Shown: piece by piece, positions 27,527-38,468 of the stretch | Position numbering within the stretch: the first letter of the stretch is position 1 | Layout: each line of letters opens with the position of its first letter | Source: Pseudoalteromonas luteoviolacea S2607 | GTDB lineage: Bacteria; Pseudomonadota; Gammaproteobacteria; Enterobacterales; Alteromonadaceae | Direction: 5' to 3' | Length of the DNA stretch: 64,000 bases | Assembly (NCBI RefSeq): GCF_001625575.1 | Contig: NZ_AUXV01000026.1 | Span: 82,595-146,594, forward strand | Program-made: the position numbers and the translations under genes | The notes under the pieces: model-generated | Databases searched by the model: none | Told to the model about the DNA's origin: nothing | What the model saw: the letters and a program-made list of their open reading frames with translations, nothing else

Positions 27527-28150
27527 TTAGAACTCTTCTGCTGGCAAAATATCAATACTGTAGATGACGACGGCTGTTTTTGGAATAAAGCTATATCCCA
27601 GCTTTTTATTGTAGCCAGTTTCAACTTGCATGATTTTATCGAGCGTTTCATATCCATCGGTGACATTACCAAAGACTGCAAAACCCCAACCTCTACCTGG
27701 ATTCAAATGGTTGTTATCATCCATATTAAAAAAGAATTGCCTTGTACCTGAGTGTGGTTTGTTATCTTGATAAGCCATGGCGACAGAGTACATATCGTTT
27801 TTCATGCCATTACCGCTTTCATTAAAGATGGGTTTTCTTTCAAACATGCCATCATAGTCTTTATCGTACCCGCCACCTTGGATAACAAAGTCTTTCTCAT
27901 TGGCTTCGTCGCGTTCTACACGGTGAAAAACAGATCCTTTGTAGTCATCGTTGACCACATAGGTTAAAAAGTTATTTACAGTTATAGGTGCGCGTGAGCG
28001 ATCAAGTTCCACAGTAATTTTGCCAAGTGAGGTGTTGATCTGGACTTTCGGAAACAGGTTGTCCTTTTGTACAAATCGTCCTTCTTTATTACCTGCAAAG
28101 GCAAGTGCACTGGTAAGTATAGTAATTATGAGTATTGCGCAGCGGATCAT
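27527..28150 (-). CDS. Periplasmic cyclophilin-type peptidyl-prolyl isomerase
   Basis: A 207-residue secreted cyclophilin. Signal peptide MIRCAILIITILTSALAFA; the cyclophilin core begins VQINTSLGKITVELDRSRAPITVNNF. The active-site arginine in GSVFHRV and the segments FVIQGGGYD, SGTRQFFFNMDDN and GWGFAVFGNV are all present. It should speed proline isomerisation in envelope proteins. It lies between yajG and ampG in a four-gene minus-strand run. Confidence 0.9.
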   Translation of the reverse strand: MIRCAILIITILTSALAFAGNKEGRFVQKDNLFPKVQINTSLGKITVELDRSRAPITVNNFLTYVVNDDYKGSVFHRVERDEANEKDFVIQGGGYDKDYDGMFERKPIFNESGNGMKNDMYSVAMAYQDNKPHSGTRQFFFNMDDNNHLNPGRGWGFAVFGNVTDGYETLDKIMQVETGYNKKLGYSFIPKTAVVIYSIDILPAEEF

Positions 28151-28166
28151 CTGTGTTCCTTATACT

Positions 28167-28730
28167 TTATTGTGAGATGAATTGAATAAGCTCTTGGTCT
28201 TTAATCATATGGGTTACAAGCTGTTGGGCAAGTATATTTAGCTGGCCCTCAACTTTTGCCTGATCATGTTTCAGTGAGCCGGTCAATTTTCTGTTACCTG
28301 TAAAAGATTTAACAAATGTGCTTTGACCTTTGGTGACGGTAACCATAAATTCTGCTTGTGCGTTACTTTCGTGTTTAGTATAAGTTTCTGAAATGAGTGC
28401 TAGAAACTGCTTTATCTGAACGGTTATTTGCACATTCGCGTTGTTTACAATGTTTGCACCATTGGCGCTAAATGCTTCATTTATCAGCGCTGATAAAGTA
28501 ACAGGCAGGTTTGCATCAGGTAAATATACAGCCGGTTCCTTGTCGAGTACCTTGACAGTGAACTTTGAAGTTCTGAGGTCTTCTACTTTGACAGAGATGG
28601 GCTGATTGATCGTCGTGACTTGGCCTGCGGCGTAGCTGGGACTGAGGATCACCGCCTTTGGTGAGCCGGCACACCCTGACAAAAGCGTCACGATACCTAC
28701 GGCTGCCAGTGATTTAATGATATTCGCCAT
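28167..28730 (-). CDS. yajG: YajG-family lipoprotein
   Basis: A 187-residue lipoprotein: signal sequence ending in the lipobox LLSGC (Cys about 20), followed by a YajG-like domain (VEDLRTSKFTVKVLD, LINEAFSANGANIVNNANVQITV). Function of the family is unknown. It starts four bases after the rlmG stop and is conserved next to ampG and bolA in enterobacteria, an arrangement partly kept here. Confidence 0.85.
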   Translation of the reverse strand: MANIIKSLAAVGIVTLLSGCAGSPKAVILSPSYAAGQVTTINQPISVKVEDLRTSKFTVKVLDKEPAVYLPDANLPVTLSALINEAFSANGANIVNNANVQITVQIKQFLALISETYTKHESNAQAEFMVTVTKGQSTFVKSFTGNRKLTGSLKHDQAKVEGQLNILAQQLVTHMIKDQELIQFISQ

Positions 28731-28733
28731 AGA

Positions 28734-29888
28734 TTAGCTCCTTTTAATTACACTTAACACGGTAAATTTTTTATTATTGCCAAGTACCTTACAGTTCCCA
28801 AACAGACGCTGCAACTTGTCTTGGTAGTCTAAATGACGATTGCCGATAATTCTAAGTTCCCCACCATTTCTAAGTGTGTATTTAGCCTGTAAAAACATCT
28901 GCCACGCAATGTGGTCTGTGATGGCTTGAGCCTGATGAAATGGGGGATTGCACAGCACTAAATCGGCGCTATTAGGTGCAAAATCAGTGAGGCAATCATT
29001 ATGCACAAATTGGCAGTCAGCTAAACGTGATGGTAAATTGTGGCTGACATTTTGGTTGGCTGTCGCCACTGCCATCGCTGATTCATCAACAAAGGTCACT
29101 TTGCAATTCGGCATACGGTTTAGAGTTTGCAGCCCAATCACACCGTTGCCGCAGCCTAGATCTATGATATTCATCGGCTTTTTTCCAGCTGGAAGGTAGT
29201 TCAAGAAAAATCTAGCGCCAATATCAAGAGAGTCTCGAGAGAAGACATTGGCATGGTTAATGAGCGTGAAGTCTGTATTTTCAAGCGGCCAAGATACGGG
29301 AAACTTGCTATCTACTGGCTTGGCAGTTGTTTTGGAAAAAATTAAACGGGATTTTTTCACCGCAAGGCTGGTCTTTGGCTCGGATAAAAAATGATTGAAC
29401 GATTTTAGTGTTGAGGTGTGGATCTCTTTCGCTTTACCCGCGGCGATGACAGGAATGTCCGCAGGTAGATGACTTAAAAGAGAGAGTTGATACTGCAAAA
29501 ATCCCGCATTTTTGGGGATTTTAATAAGCACTAAATCAATGTCTGTTGGCAAAGTTTCCAAACTGTCTAAAAATGTGACGTGTTCAGCTGATAACTGGTT
29601 TTCAGCTAAGTTGTGCTGACATGCAGCCTTGCTTACAAAGGAGTCATTAACAAAGAAAAGGGTTGGCAGCGCCTGCTCTTTACGAAAGACCACACTTGAA
29701 GTACAGCACAGAGCACCAAAACTATCGTTGAGTATTAAGATTTTTTGTGCAGTCGGGTACTCTGATACAATATGGTCAAGAAGGTATTCGTCTGCGGCAT
29801 CCCATGCTTGTAGACTGCGATTTTTTTGTTCAAGAGGAAATCGATGTAATATGAACGGGTGGTTTGCAAGTACCGCTTCGGTTGTCAT
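28734..29888 (-). CDS. rlmG: 23S rRNA (guanine-1835-N2)-methyltransferase
   Basis: A 384-residue RsmC/RlmG-type methyltransferase that modifies G1835 of 23S rRNA. The degenerate N-terminal domain has SLQAWDAADEYLL and ILNDSFGALCC; the C-terminal SAM domain has NHANVFSRDSLDIGARFFL, the SAM loop DLGCGNGVIGLQ and the catalytic NPPF motif in VLCNPPFHQ. I choose ATG 29888 as the N-terminus then matches E. coli; ATG 29921 would add eleven residues and overlap the divergent alkB leader. Neither start has a strong ribosome site. Confidence 0.92.
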   Translation of the reverse strand: MTTEAVLANHPFILHRFPLEQKNRSLQAWDAADEYLLDHIVSEYPTAQKILILNDSFGALCCTSSVVFRKEQALPTLFFVNDSFVSKAACQHNLAENQLSAEHVTFLDSLETLPTDIDLVLIKIPKNAGFLQYQLSLLSHLPADIPVIAAGKAKEIHTSTLKSFNHFLSEPKTSLAVKKSRLIFSKTTAKPVDSKFPVSWPLENTDFTLINHANVFSRDSLDIGARFFLNYLPAGKKPMNIIDLGCGNGVIGLQTLNRMPNCKVTFVDESAMAVATANQNVSHNLPSRLADCQFVHNDCLTDFAPNSADLVLCNPPFHQAQAITDHIAWQMFLQAKYTLRNGGELRIIGNRHLDYQDKLQRLFGNCKVLGNNKKFTVLSVIKRS

Positions 29889-29927
29889 AGTTCTATATTT
29901 TTCACTAAATTGTAGGTGCATAATAAC

Positions 29928-30509
29928 ATGTCAAAGCTGAACAAAGAATGTTTGCCCGAAGGCTTTCAGTATTTTCCTCACGGTATTTCATTTGATAAAA
30001 GCTTAGCGTTATATGAATACTTGTGTGGGCACTTATCTTGGCAGCAGCCAGAGATACGTGTTTACGGGAAATTGCATCACATTCCGCGCTTACAATGTTT
30101 TATTGCAGATCAAAATGTCAATTACGGCTATTCAGGAAAGCAGTTAGATAGTTGTGATTGGTTACCTGTTTTGAGTTCTATCAGAGCACGTTTGCAGCAG
30201 CAGTATGGTCAATCATTTAACGCGTTATTGCTTAATTGGTATCGTGATGGGCAGGATACTATGGGTTGGCACAGTGATGATGAGCAAGAGCTGGGTAATG
30301 AACCAATGATAGTATCCGTATCTTTGGGGGCCTCTAGGTTATTTAAAATTCGTGACAAAGTGACACGCGAGACCTATTCAATACTGTTAGAAACGGGCAG
30401 CTTCTTAATGATGTCTGGACGCAGTCAGCATGATTTTGAACACAGCTTACCCAAGCAAGCTAAAGTGTCCCAAGGTCGTATAAACCTGACATTTAGAACG
30501 GTTGGTTAA
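29928..30509 (+). CDS. alkB: AlkB-like 2-oxoglutarate-dependent dioxygenase
   Basis: A 193-residue Fe(II)/2-oxoglutarate dioxygenase for repair of alkylated DNA bases, closer to the ALKBH2-type bacterial group than to E. coli AlkB. The iron ligands are in MGWHSDDE (HxD) and the distal histidine in HDFEHSLP; the 2-oxoglutarate arginine is in RINLTFR. The frame is open to a GTG at 29916, but ATG 29928 is preferred. It is divergent from rlmG, with 39 bases between the starts. Confidence 0.88.
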   Translation: MSKLNKECLPEGFQYFPHGISFDKSLALYEYLCGHLSWQQPEIRVYGKLHHIPRLQCFIADQNVNYGYSGKQLDSCDWLPVLSSIRARLQQQYGQSFNALLLNWYRDGQDTMGWHSDDEQELGNEPMIVSVSLGASRLFKIRDKVTRETYSILLETGSFLMMSGRSQHDFEHSLPKQAKVSQGRINLTFRTVG

Positions 30510-30573
30510 TTCGGTCTATCCGCGTATAGTATAAAGCAATTTCTAAGACCAATCTGAAAAGGGCACTGTATAG

Positions 30574-30888
30574 ATGTCAATGCAGCAACAAATTCATGCA
30601 AAGCTTGCCGACGCCATAGCGTGTACGTACCTCGATGTTATTAATGAAAGCCATATGCACAGTCGTGGCACTGACTCACATTTCAAAGTTATCGTTGTCA
30701 GCGAAGAGTTTTCTGGATTAAGGCTTTTGCCAAGACATAGGCGTATTAATGAGGTCTTAAAGTCAGAATTGGCCAACGATATTCATGCATTAGCGATTCA
30801 TGCATACACCCCTGAGGAGTTTGACGAGTCAGAGCACCAAGTGCCTGCGTCACCTAACTGCTTAGGTGGTTCAAAATTTGATAAATAG
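30574..30888 (+). CDS. bolA: BolA-family protein
   Basis: A 104-residue BolA protein. BolA proteins act with monothiol glutaredoxins in Fe-S cluster handling and affect cell shape and biofilm genes. The fold signature is visible: an ESHMHSR loop with candidate metal-ligand histidines, HFKVIVVSEEFSGLRLLPRHRRINEVL, and the helix after it; the invariant C-terminal histidine is in LAIHAYTPEE. It sits near yajG-ampG, as in E. coli. Confidence 0.92.
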   Translation: MSMQQQIHAKLADAIACTYLDVINESHMHSRGTDSHFKVIVVSEEFSGLRLLPRHRRINEVLKSELANDIHALAIHAYTPEEFDESEHQVPASPNCLGGSKFDK

Positions 30889-31028
30889 CTGATCAGACCT
30901 GTATTTCGACGATCAGACATTACACTATAGGCAATTTTTGGCACCCTCTTTGACAAGTTTCATGACTTAATGTGGTAGAGATGTGCCTAAATCACTTGAA
31001 ACATATTCAAAATTTAGTAGGAAACAAA

Positions 31029-32219
31029 ATGGTAATTAAGCCGAAGATCCGTGGTTTTATCTGTACCAATGCTCACCCAGCTGGCTGTGCAGCCCATGTT
31101 GAAGAGCAAATTGCATACGTAAAGCAGCAAGGTGAATTACAAAATGGACCAAAAAATGTACTGGTTATCGGTGCGTCTACTGGTTATGGTTTAGCATCAC
31201 GTATCACTGCTGCATTCGGCTCAGGCGCAAAAACACTGGGTATTTTCTTTGAAAAAGAAGGCACAGAAAAGAAAACTGCTTCAGCAGGCTGGTACAATAC
31301 TGCTGCTTTCCAAAGTGCCGCAGACAAAGCTGGATTATGGTCTAAAAATATCAATGGCGACGCGTTTTCAAACGAATTAAAAGAAAAAGCGGTTGAAACC
31401 ATTAAAGCAGAGATGGGTAAAGTAGACTTAGTTATTTATAGTTTGGCATCACCACGTCGTACAGATCCAAAGACGGGTGAAACACATAGCTCTGTGCTTA
31501 AACCAATCGGCGAAGCAATTACAACTAAAAACCTAAACACTTCTAAGCGTGTTATTGATGAAGTAAGCGTTGAAGCTGCAAATGAAGACGAAATCGCCAA
31601 CACTGTAAAAGTAATGGGCGGAGAAGACTGGGAGCTTTGGCTAGACGCTTTGAAAGAAGCAGATGTACTGGCTGACAACTTTAAAACAACGGCATATACC
31701 TATATTGGTAAAGAATTGACATGGCCAATTTACGGTCACGCAACAATAGGTAAAGCGAAAGAAGACTTAGACCGTGCAGCTGAAGCGATTAAAACATCAA
31801 CTGCTGCCTTAAATGGTGAAGCCTATGTTTCGTCTTTGAATGCGGTTGTGACGCAGGCGAGTTCTGCGATTCCGATTATGCCTCTATACATCTCTGCACT
31901 ATTTAAAGTGACTAAAGAAGATGGCACTTATGAAGGCACGATTGAGCAAATTCATGGTTTGTTCAATGAAAACCTATATGGTGAAACGCCTCGTTTTGAC
32001 GACGGCGGTCACTTGTTCCAAAACTACAAGGAATTGGAAGAGGGTGTTCAGGCACGTATCCAAAACATTTGGGACACAGTAGATACTGATACGATTGATT
32101 CATTGACCGATTACGAAGGTTACCACAATGAATTCCTAAAATTATTTGGCTTTGGTGTAGACGGTGTTGACTATGACGCCGACGTGAATACTATTGCTGA
32201 AATCAATGGCTTAGTATAA
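31029..32219 (+). CDS. fabV: Enoyl-ACP/trans-2-enoyl-CoA reductase FabV
   Basis: NADH-dependent enoyl reductase of fatty-acid elongation, 396 residues, the usual FabV length and much larger than FabI. The N-terminus MVIKPKIRGFICTNAHPAGC, the NADH loop VIGASTGYGLASRI, VIYSLASPRR, and the Y-x8-K catalytic motif in WPIYGHATIGKAK are diagnostic. FabV enzymes are intrinsically triclosan-tolerant. ATG 31029 is preceded by TAGGA; the frame is open to 30972. Confidence 0.96.
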   Translation: MVIKPKIRGFICTNAHPAGCAAHVEEQIAYVKQQGELQNGPKNVLVIGASTGYGLASRITAAFGSGAKTLGIFFEKEGTEKKTASAGWYNTAAFQSAADKAGLWSKNINGDAFSNELKEKAVETIKAEMGKVDLVIYSLASPRRTDPKTGETHSSVLKPIGEAITTKNLNTSKRVIDEVSVEAANEDEIANTVKVMGGEDWELWLDALKEADVLADNFKTTAYTYIGKELTWPIYGHATIGKAKEDLDRAAEAIKTSTAALNGEAYVSSLNAVVTQASSAIPIMPLYISALFKVTKEDGTYEGTIEQIHGLFNENLYGETPRFDDGGHLFQNYKELEEGVQARIQNIWDTVDTDTIDSLTDYEGYHNEFLKLFGFGVDGVDYDADVNTIAEINGLV

Positions 32220-32232
32220 ATTTCATACAGTG

Positions 32233-32259
32233 GGCGGAGCGTTCAAACTCCGCCTTTTT
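32233..32259 (+). terminator. Terminator after fabV
   Basis: GGCGGAG-N8-CTCCGCC followed by TTTTT, 13 bases past the fabV stop. Confidence 0.9.
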
Positions 32260-32588
32260 ATATTTATTCCCTTATTCCCGCCACTTCACTTTCTCAATCA
32301 ATAGCACTTTGGTCTATATTGAATTAATCGCAATTAGCTGTACTGAGCTAAAACCATTGTTAAGTCGTATTAATTTGATAAATGTACTCGCATAGTCAGG
32401 GCGATTAATGTTAAAATTGCGGAAATATGTGAGGACTATATATCACGGCGCTTATTTTTGGTTGATTTGGCTTTTGTCAAGTCATAATCATGATTGGCGA
32501 GTTCTTTGATACCGAAAACTAGATGAGATAGCTGCCGTGGTAAGTAAAGATTTTTCAATTTCTTTCCGTTAATGTAATGCAAGTGCGT
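32260..32588 (+). promoter_or_regulatory. Upstream region of the nqr operon
   Basis: A gap of about 330 bases with no credible ORF. It must contain the nqr promoter, but no single -35/-10 pair stands out; TTGCGG (about 32418) and the TATATA near 32440 are spaced too closely for confidence. No ribosome site is visible before nqrA. Confidence 0.4.
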
Positions 32589-33932
32589 ATGATCAACATA
32601 AAAAAAGGTCTGGACTTACCCATAGAGGGCGCACCACAGCAAGCTATTCATGATGGCGCAGCCATCAAACGTGTAGCTGTGCTTGGTGAAGAGTTTATCG
32701 GTATGCGTCCAACCATGCATGTCCGCGTGGATGACCAAGTCAAAAAAGGCCAAGTTCTTTTTGAAGACAAAAAGAACCCAGGTGTCAAGTTTACTGCGCC
32801 AGCCTCTGGTGTAGTTAAAGAAATTAACCGTGGTGCTAAGCGTGTGCTTCAGTCTGTAGTGATTGAAGTACAAGGCAATGAGCAAATCACTTTTGACAAG
32901 TTCTCGGCTGCTGATTTAGGCAACCTAGATCGTGAGAAAGTGAAAGAAGTGCTTATTGAATCTGGTCAGTGGCCAGCGCTTCGTGCACGTCCATTTAGCC
33001 GTGTAGCAGTGCCTAGTGCAGCTCCGAGCTCAATTTTCGTGACAGCCATCGATACTAACCCATTAGCAGCAGATCCAGCCGTGATCATCGCTGATAACGT
33101 GGAAGCGTTTGAAGCCGGTCTAGCCGTTGTGTCTCGTTTAACTGATGGCAAAGTTTTCGTATGTAAGCAGTCAGGTAGTAAAGTACCTAGCTCTTCATTG
33201 TCACAAGTTGAAGTTCATGAGTTCGCTGGCGTTCACCCAGCAGGCTTAGTGGGCACTCACATCCACAACTTAGATGCAGTTGGTGCAGACAAGCAGGTTT
33301 GGCACTTAGGTTACCAGGACGTTATCGCGTTTGGTAAACTGTTCCTAACTGGCGAGATCTACACTGACCGAGTTGTTTCTTTAGCGGGTCCTCGCGTAAA
33401 GAATCCTCGTTTAGTTAAGACTCAAATTGGTGCGTCGCTAACAGATTTAGTATCAGGTGAAGTTGAAGACGGTGATAACCGAGTCATTTCTGGCTCTGTG
33501 TTAGCTGGTAAAACAGCAACCGGCCCTCACGCTTTCCTTGGTCGTTATCACGTACAGGTTTCAGTGCTTCTTGAAGGTCGTGAGAAAGAGTTATTTGGCT
33601 GGATTGCGCCAGGTAGCAACAAATTCTCAGTAACACGTACTTTCATTTCACACTTAGCTCCTAGCCGTTTGTTCAAGATGACAACGTCTACTGGTGGTTC
33701 TAAGCGTGCGATGGTGCCAATCGGCAACTACGAGCGTGTTATGCCTTTAGACATCCTACCAACGCTATTACTTCGTGATCTTATCGCAGGCGATTTAGAC
33801 AGTGCTATCTCATTAGGTGCACTTGAGCTTGATGAAGAAGATTTAGCATTGTGTACCTTCGTATGTCCAGGCAAGTATGATTATGGCTTAATCCTACGTG
33901 ATTGCCTGACTACTATTGAGAAGGAAGGTTAA
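32589..33932 (+). CDS. nqrA: Na+-NQR subunit A
   Basis: Cytoplasmic subunit of the Na+-translocating NADH:ubiquinone oxidoreductase, involved in quinone binding; 447 residues. The N-terminus [12 protein letters not shown] and [42 protein letters not shown] match Vibrio NqrA. ATG 32589 fits the family start; an ATG at 32577 adds four residues. No Shine-Dalgarno sequence is visible, odd for a highly expressed operon. Codon use is strongly biased through all six genes. Confidence 0.96.
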   Translation: MINIKKGLDLPIEGAPQQAIHDGAAIKRVAVLGEEFIGMRPTMHVRVDDQVKKGQVLFEDKKNPGVKFTAPASGVVKEINRGAKRVLQSVVIEVQGNEQITFDKFSAADLGNLDREKVKEVLIESGQWPALRARPFSRVAVPSAAPSSIFVTAIDTNPLAADPAVIIADNVEAFEAGLAVVSRLTDGKVFVCKQSGSKVPSSSLSQVEVHEFAGVHPAGLVGTHIHNLDAVGADKQVWHLGYQDVIAFGKLFLTGEIYTDRVVSLAGPRVKNPRLVKTQIGASLTDLVSGEVEDGDNRVISGSVLAGKTATGPHAFLGRYHVQVSVLLEGREKELFGWIAPGSNKFSVTRTFISHLAPSRLFKMTTSTGGSKRAMVPIGNYERVMPLDILPTLLLRDLIAGDLDSAISLGALELDEEDLALCTFVCPGKYDYGLILRDCLTTIEKEG

Positions 33933-33934
33933 AA

Positions 33935-35134
33935 ATGGCCTTAAAGAAATTTTTAGAAGACATTGAACCTCACTTTGAACCAGGTGGAAAACACGAGAAG
34001 TGGTATGCGCTTTATGAAGCAATCGCGACGGTTTTCTATACGCCTGGTTATGTAAACAAAGGCGGCACGCACGTGCGTGACAACATCGACCTAAAACGTA
34101 TCATGATTTTGGTATGGATGGCGACGTTCCCGGCTATGTTCTTTGGTATGTTCAACATTGGTCACCAAGCTGCAATCGCAATTGGTAACGGTTTTGACAT
34201 CGCAAACACTTGGCAGGCTGGTATTTTCCAAGCGCTAGGTGGTGAGCTCACAGCTACTTCCGGCTGGGCTGCGAAAATGTTTTACGGTGCGTGTTTCTTC
34301 CTACCTATTTACGGAACGGTGTTTATCGTAGGTGGTTTTTGGGAAGTTCTATTCGCATCAGTGCGTAAGCACGAAGTAAACGAAGGTTTCTTCGTAACTT
34401 CAGTATTATTTGCATTGATCCTGCCTGCAACAATCCCATTATGGCAAGTTGCACTAGGTATCACATTTGGTGTTGTAGTCGCTAAAGAAGTATTCGGTGG
34501 TACTGGCCGTAACTTCCTTAACCCTGCACTAGCTGGCCGTGCGTTCCTTTTCTTCGCATACCCAGGTGATATCTCAGGTGACACAGTATGGACAGCAGTA
34601 GATTCATTCTCTGGTGCGACATACTTAGGTCAAGCAGCGATTGGTTCACTAGATTACAACAACATGCAATTGTGGTGGGACGCTTTCTACGGCTTCATCC
34701 AAGGTTCGGTGGGTGAAACGTCGACGCTTGCACTTGCAATTGGTGGCTTGTTCTTGATGTATGTTCGCATCGCGTCATGGCGCATCGTACTAGGTACATT
34801 CCTAGGTATGGTTGTAATGGCTACGCTGTTGAACATGATCGGTTCTGACACAAACGCGACATTTGCTATGCCTTGGCATTGGCACTTAGTACTGGGTGGT
34901 TTTGCATTTGGTATGTTCTTTATGGCGACAGACCCTGTTTCAGCGTCTTTCACTGATAAAGGTAAATGGGCATACGGTGCACTAATTGGTGTTATGGTTG
35001 TACTTATCCGTGTTGTTAACCCTGCATACCCAGAAGGTATGATGTTAGCAATTCTATTCGCTAACCTATTCGCACCGCTATTCGACCACTTTGTAGTGCA
35101 GTCTAATGTGAAGAGGAGATTGGCACGTGTCTAG
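33935..35134 (+). CDS. nqrB: Na+-NQR subunit B
   Basis: Membrane subunit of 399 residues with about ten helices. It carries a covalently bound FMN on the threonine of SGAT ([11 protein letters not shown], about residue 230), and also binds riboflavin in Vibrio. The motif [23 protein letters not shown] is family-typical. It starts three bases after the nqrA stop and overlaps the nqrC start by eight bases. Confidence 0.96.
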   Translation: MALKKFLEDIEPHFEPGGKHEKWYALYEAIATVFYTPGYVNKGGTHVRDNIDLKRIMILVWMATFPAMFFGMFNIGHQAAIAIGNGFDIANTWQAGIFQALGGELTATSGWAAKMFYGACFFLPIYGTVFIVGGFWEVLFASVRKHEVNEGFFVTSVLFALILPATIPLWQVALGITFGVVVAKEVFGGTGRNFLNPALAGRAFLFFAYPGDISGDTVWTAVDSFSGATYLGQAAIGSLDYNNMQLWWDAFYGFIQGSVGETSTLALAIGGLFLMYVRIASWRIVLGTFLGMVVMATLLNMIGSDTNATFAMPWHWHLVLGGFAFGMFFMATDPVSASFTDKGKWAYGALIGVMVVLIRVVNPAYPEGMMLAILFANLFAPLFDHFVVQSNVKRRLARV

Positions 35135-35873
35135 TAACAATGAAACTATCGGCAAAACGTTAGGCGTTGTTGTTGGTCTATGTTTAGTGTGTGCAATCGT
35201 CGTATCTTTTGCGGCAGTACAGTTACGCCCACTACAGCAAGCTAACAAAATTGAAGACGTTCAACGTAACATTCTAGCTGCGGCTGGTTTTAAAGACGTT
35301 GAAAACGTTGCACAAAAGTACAATGAAGTCATTGACGCACGCGTTGTTGACTTCAAGTCTGGTGACTTTGTTGAAACAGACCCTAACTCGTTCGACTTCA
35401 CGATGACTAAGTTCGACGCAGAGCGCAGCTTTGCACTTCCGAAAGAAGATGACTTAGCTGGCGTACTTCGTATGACGCATGAGTCTCCAGTATACCTAGC
35501 TAAGAACAGCAATGGTCAGGTTGAATCAGTTATTCTGCCTATCCAAGGTTACGGCCTATGGGGCATCATGTACGGTTTCATCGCACTAGACCTTGATACG
35601 AAAACGATTAAAGCAATCAATTTCTATCAGCACAACGAAACTGCGGGTCTTGGTGGCGAAATCCAGAACCCTAAGTGGACAGCTACTTGGGAAGGCAAGC
35701 AACTACCTGTAGATATCGTAAAAGGCACAGCTGGTAGCGATGTAAACAAAGTAGATGGAATATCTGGTGCGACACTAACGTCAAACGGTGTTGAGAACAC
35801 ATTCAAGTTCTGGACAGGCGATAAAGCGTTTGGTCCATTCCTAGCGAAAGTACGTGAAGGGGCATTGAACTAA
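35127..35873 (+). CDS. nqrC: Na+-NQR subunit C
   Basis: A 248-residue subunit with one N-terminal membrane helix ([22 protein letters not shown]) and a periplasmic flavin domain; FMN is attached by ApbE to the threonine in [12 protein letters not shown] (about residue 216-227). It uses a GTG start, supported by GAGGAG eight bases upstream inside nqrB. The stop overlaps nqrD (TAATG). Confidence 0.95.
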   Translation: MSSNNETIGKTLGVVVGLCLVCAIVVSFAAVQLRPLQQANKIEDVQRNILAAAGFKDVENVAQKYNEVIDARVVDFKSGDFVETDPNSFDFTMTKFDAERSFALPKEDDLAGVLRMTHESPVYLAKNSNGQVESVILPIQGYGLWGIMYGFIALDLDTKTIKAINFYQHNETAGLGGEIQNPKWTATWEGKQLPVDIVKGTAGSDVNKVDGISGATLTSNGVENTFKFWTGDKAFGPFLAKVREGALN

Positions 35874-36505
35874 TGGCTAATGCAAAAGAAATGAAGGAAG
35901 TCTTGTTAGGACCAGTCTTCGCAAACAACCCGATTGCTCTGCAAGTACTGGGTATTTGTTCTGCGTTAGCGGTTACTTCAAGCCTTAAAAATGCACTTAT
36001 CATGTCACTTGCTTTGACTGTGGTAACTGCGTTCTCAAGTTTATTTATCTCGTTGATCCGTAACCACATTCCGTCAAGTGTACGTATCATCGTTCAAATG
36101 ACAATTATTGCATCATTGGTAATCGTTGTTGACCAGACACTTCAAGCATTCGTATATGCAACGGCTAAAGAACTAACGGTATTCGTTGGTCTAATCATTA
36201 CAAACTGTATCGTAATGGGTCGTGCAGAAGCTTATGCAATGAAGTCACCACCGCTTATGTCTTTCTTAGACGGCATTGGTAACGGTCTTGGTTACTCAGT
36301 AGTTCTACTTACAATTGGTTTTGTACGTGAGCTATTCGGTGCAGGTGCACTATTTGGTGTTGAAATCCTTCCGCTAGTTTCTGACGGTGGTTGGTACCAG
36401 CCAATGGGTCTATTAATTATGCCATTTAGTTCATTCTTCTTAGTTGGTTTCTTCATTTGGGTACTTCGTACTTATAAGAAAGACCAAGTAGAAGCGAAGG
36501 CATAA
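35873..36505 (+). CDS. nqrD: Na+-NQR subunit D
   Basis: A 210-residue, six-helix membrane subunit paired with NqrE to hold the intramembrane Fe-S cluster. The family motif [17 protein letters not shown] contains its conserved cysteine, with another in [16 protein letters not shown]. It is translationally coupled to nqrC. Confidence 0.95.
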   Translation: MANAKEMKEVLLGPVFANNPIALQVLGICSALAVTSSLKNALIMSLALTVVTAFSSLFISLIRNHIPSSVRIIVQMTIIASLVIVVDQTLQAFVYATAKELTVFVGLIITNCIVMGRAEAYAMKSPPLMSFLDGIGNGLGYSVVLLTIGFVRELFGAGALFGVEILPLVSDGGWYQPMGLLIMPFSSFFLVGFFIWVLRTYKKDQVEAKA

Positions 36506-36515
36506 GGGGAGAAAG

Positions 36516-37124
36516 ATGGAACATTATCTTAGCTTATTTGTAAAAGCGGTTTTCATCGAAAACTTAGCGCTATCTTTCTTCTTAGGTATGTGTACATTCC
36601 TTGCGGTATCTAAGAAAGTAACAACCTCGTTCGGTCTTGGTGTTGCAGTAATCTTTGTACTAGGTGTAGCTGTGCCGGTAAACAACATTGTTTATCACGC
36701 GGTACTGGCACCGGGTGCACTTGAATGGCTTGGTTTCCCAGAGGCTGACTTAAGCTTCTTGAAATTCTTGACTTTCATCGGTGTAATCGCAGCACTTGTA
36801 CAGATCCTAGAAATGACATTGGACAAGTTTTTCCCTGCGCTATATAACGCGCTTGGTATTTTCTTGCCACTTATCACAGTAAACTGTGCGATTTTCGGTG
36901 CGGTAGCATTCATGGTTGAGCGTAACTATAACCTTGGTGAGTCAGTTGTCTTTGGCATCGGCTCAGGTGTGGGTTGGGCGCTTGCAATCGTATTGCTAGC
37001 AGGTCTTCGTGAGAAGATGAAGTATGCTGATATCCCAGATGGTCTTCGTGGTTTAGGTATTACCTTCATCACTGTAGGTCTAATGGGCTTTGGCTTCTTG
37101 TCATTCTCTGGTATTTCACTTTAA
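36516..37124 (+). CDS. nqrE: Na+-NQR subunit E
   Basis: A 202-residue, six-helix subunit homologous to NqrD in inverted topology. Its conserved cysteines are in [12 protein letters not shown] and [10 protein letters not shown], the partners of the NqrD cysteines in the membrane cluster. AGGGGAG lies before the ATG. Confidence 0.95.
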   Translation: MEHYLSLFVKAVFIENLALSFFLGMCTFLAVSKKVTTSFGLGVAVIFVLGVAVPVNNIVYHAVLAPGALEWLGFPEADLSFLKFLTFIGVIAALVQILEMTLDKFFPALYNALGIFLPLITVNCAIFGAVAFMVERNYNLGESVVFGIGSGVGWALAIVLLAGLREKMKYADIPDGLRGLGITFITVGLMGFGFLSFSGISL

Positions 37125-37143
37125 TTAGCGAGGAAACTATACG

Positions 37144-38370
37144 ATGGAAACTATTGTATTAGGTGTAAGTATGTTCATCGCTATCGTTGTGATCTTGGTG
37201 CTAGTCATCATCGCAGCGAAATCGAAGCTTGTACCAAGCGGTGACATCACAATCGGCATCAACGGCGATGCGGACAAAGCAATTACATCAGCACCAGGTG
37301 GTAAGCTACTAGGCTCACTAGCTGATGCCGGTATCTTCATTTCATCAGCATGTGGTGGTGGTGGTTCTTGTGGCCAGTGTCGCGTACATGTTCATTCTGG
37401 TGGTGGTGATATCCTTCCAACTGAGCTTGACCACATCACTAAAGGTGAAGCACGTGAAGGTTGTCGTTTAGCATGTCAGGTTGCGGTTAAGACTGACATG
37501 GAAATCGAAGTAGAAGATTCTATCTTCGGCGTTAAGAAGTGGGAATGTACAGTTATCTCTAACGATAACAAAGCGACATTCATCAAAGAGCTTAAGCTTG
37601 GTATCCCTGAAGGTGAGGTTGTACCTTTCCGTGCAGGTGGTTACATCCAGATTGAAGCGCCGGCTCACCACGTTAAATACGCTGACTTTGATATTCCTGA
37701 CGAATATCGTGGTGATTGGGAGCGTTTTGGCTTCTTCAATCTTGAGTCTAAAGTTGACGATGAGACGGTCCGTGCATACTCAATGGCTAACTACCCTGAA
37801 GAGTTCGGTATCATCATGTTGAACGTGCGTATTGCAACTCCGCCGCCAAATAACCTAAGCCTACCATGTGGTAAGATGTCTTCGTACATCTGGTCACTTA
37901 AAGAAGGTGATAAGGTAACTATCTCTGGTCCATTCGGTGAATTCTTCGCGAAAGAAACGGATGCAGAAATGGTATTCGTAGGTGGTGGTGCAGGTATGGC
38001 TCCAATGCGTTCACACATCTTTGACCAACTTAAGCGTCTTAACTCAGACCGTAAGATGTCTTTCTGGTATGGTGCACGTTCTAAGCGTGAGATGTTCTAC
38101 GTAGAAGACTTCGACGGCCTAGCTGCTGATAACGATAACTTTGAGTGGCACGTAGCACTTTCTGATCCTCAACCAGAGGATAACTGGGAAGGTTACACAG
38201 GCTTCATCCACAACGTATTACTAGAGAACTATCTGAAGGACCACGAAGCGCCTGAAGACTGTGAGTTCTACATGTGTGGTCCACCAATGATGAACGCAGC
38301 TGTTATCAACATGCTGAAAGATCTTGGTGTTGAAGACGAAAACATCCTACTTGATGACTTCGGTGGTTAA
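37144..38370 (+). CDS. nqrF: Na+-NQR subunit F, NADH-oxidising
   Basis: The electron-entry subunit, 408 residues: one N-terminal membrane helix, a [2Fe-2S] ferredoxin domain ([10 protein letters not shown], then C in EGCRLAC), an FAD domain ([11 protein letters not shown]) and an NADH domain ([25 protein letters not shown]). It oxidises NADH in the cytoplasm and passes electrons to NqrD/E, C and B. It is the last gene before a strong terminator. Confidence 0.96.
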   Translation: METIVLGVSMFIAIVVILVLVIIAAKSKLVPSGDITIGINGDADKAITSAPGGKLLGSLADAGIFISSACGGGGSCGQCRVHVHSGGGDILPTELDHITKGEAREGCRLACQVAVKTDMEIEVEDSIFGVKKWECTVISNDNKATFIKELKLGIPEGEVVPFRAGGYIQIEAPAHHVKYADFDIPDEYRGDWERFGFFNLESKVDDETVRAYSMANYPEEFGIIMLNVRIATPPPNNLSLPCGKMSSYIWSLKEGDKVTISGPFGEFFAKETDAEMVFVGGGAGMAPMRSHIFDQLKRLNSDRKMSFWYGARSKREMFYVEDFDGLAADNDNFEWHVALSDPQPEDNWEGYTGFIHNVLLENYLKDHEAPEDCEFYMCGPPMMNAAVINMLKDLGVEDENILLDDFGG

Positions 38371-38411
38371 TTAGGTACTAAATATGATGTTTAATCGTAT
38401 TTAAAAAGTTT

Positions 38412-38445
38412 AAACCCCTAGGGCGTTCCCTAGGGGTTTTTTTAT
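38412..38445 (+). terminator. Terminator after nqrF
   Basis: AAACCCCTAGGG-CGTT-CCCTAGGGGTTT and then a T run: a 12-bp stem, very strong. Reads passing it would enter apbE. Confidence 0.93.
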
Positions 38446-38468
38446 ATGGTGTAAGGACTAAAAAATAG

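Noticed and set aside
30972..31028. Upstream extension of fabV
   Set aside because: FabV proteins begin at MVIKPKIRG, and the ribosome site TAGGA is placed for ATG 31029.
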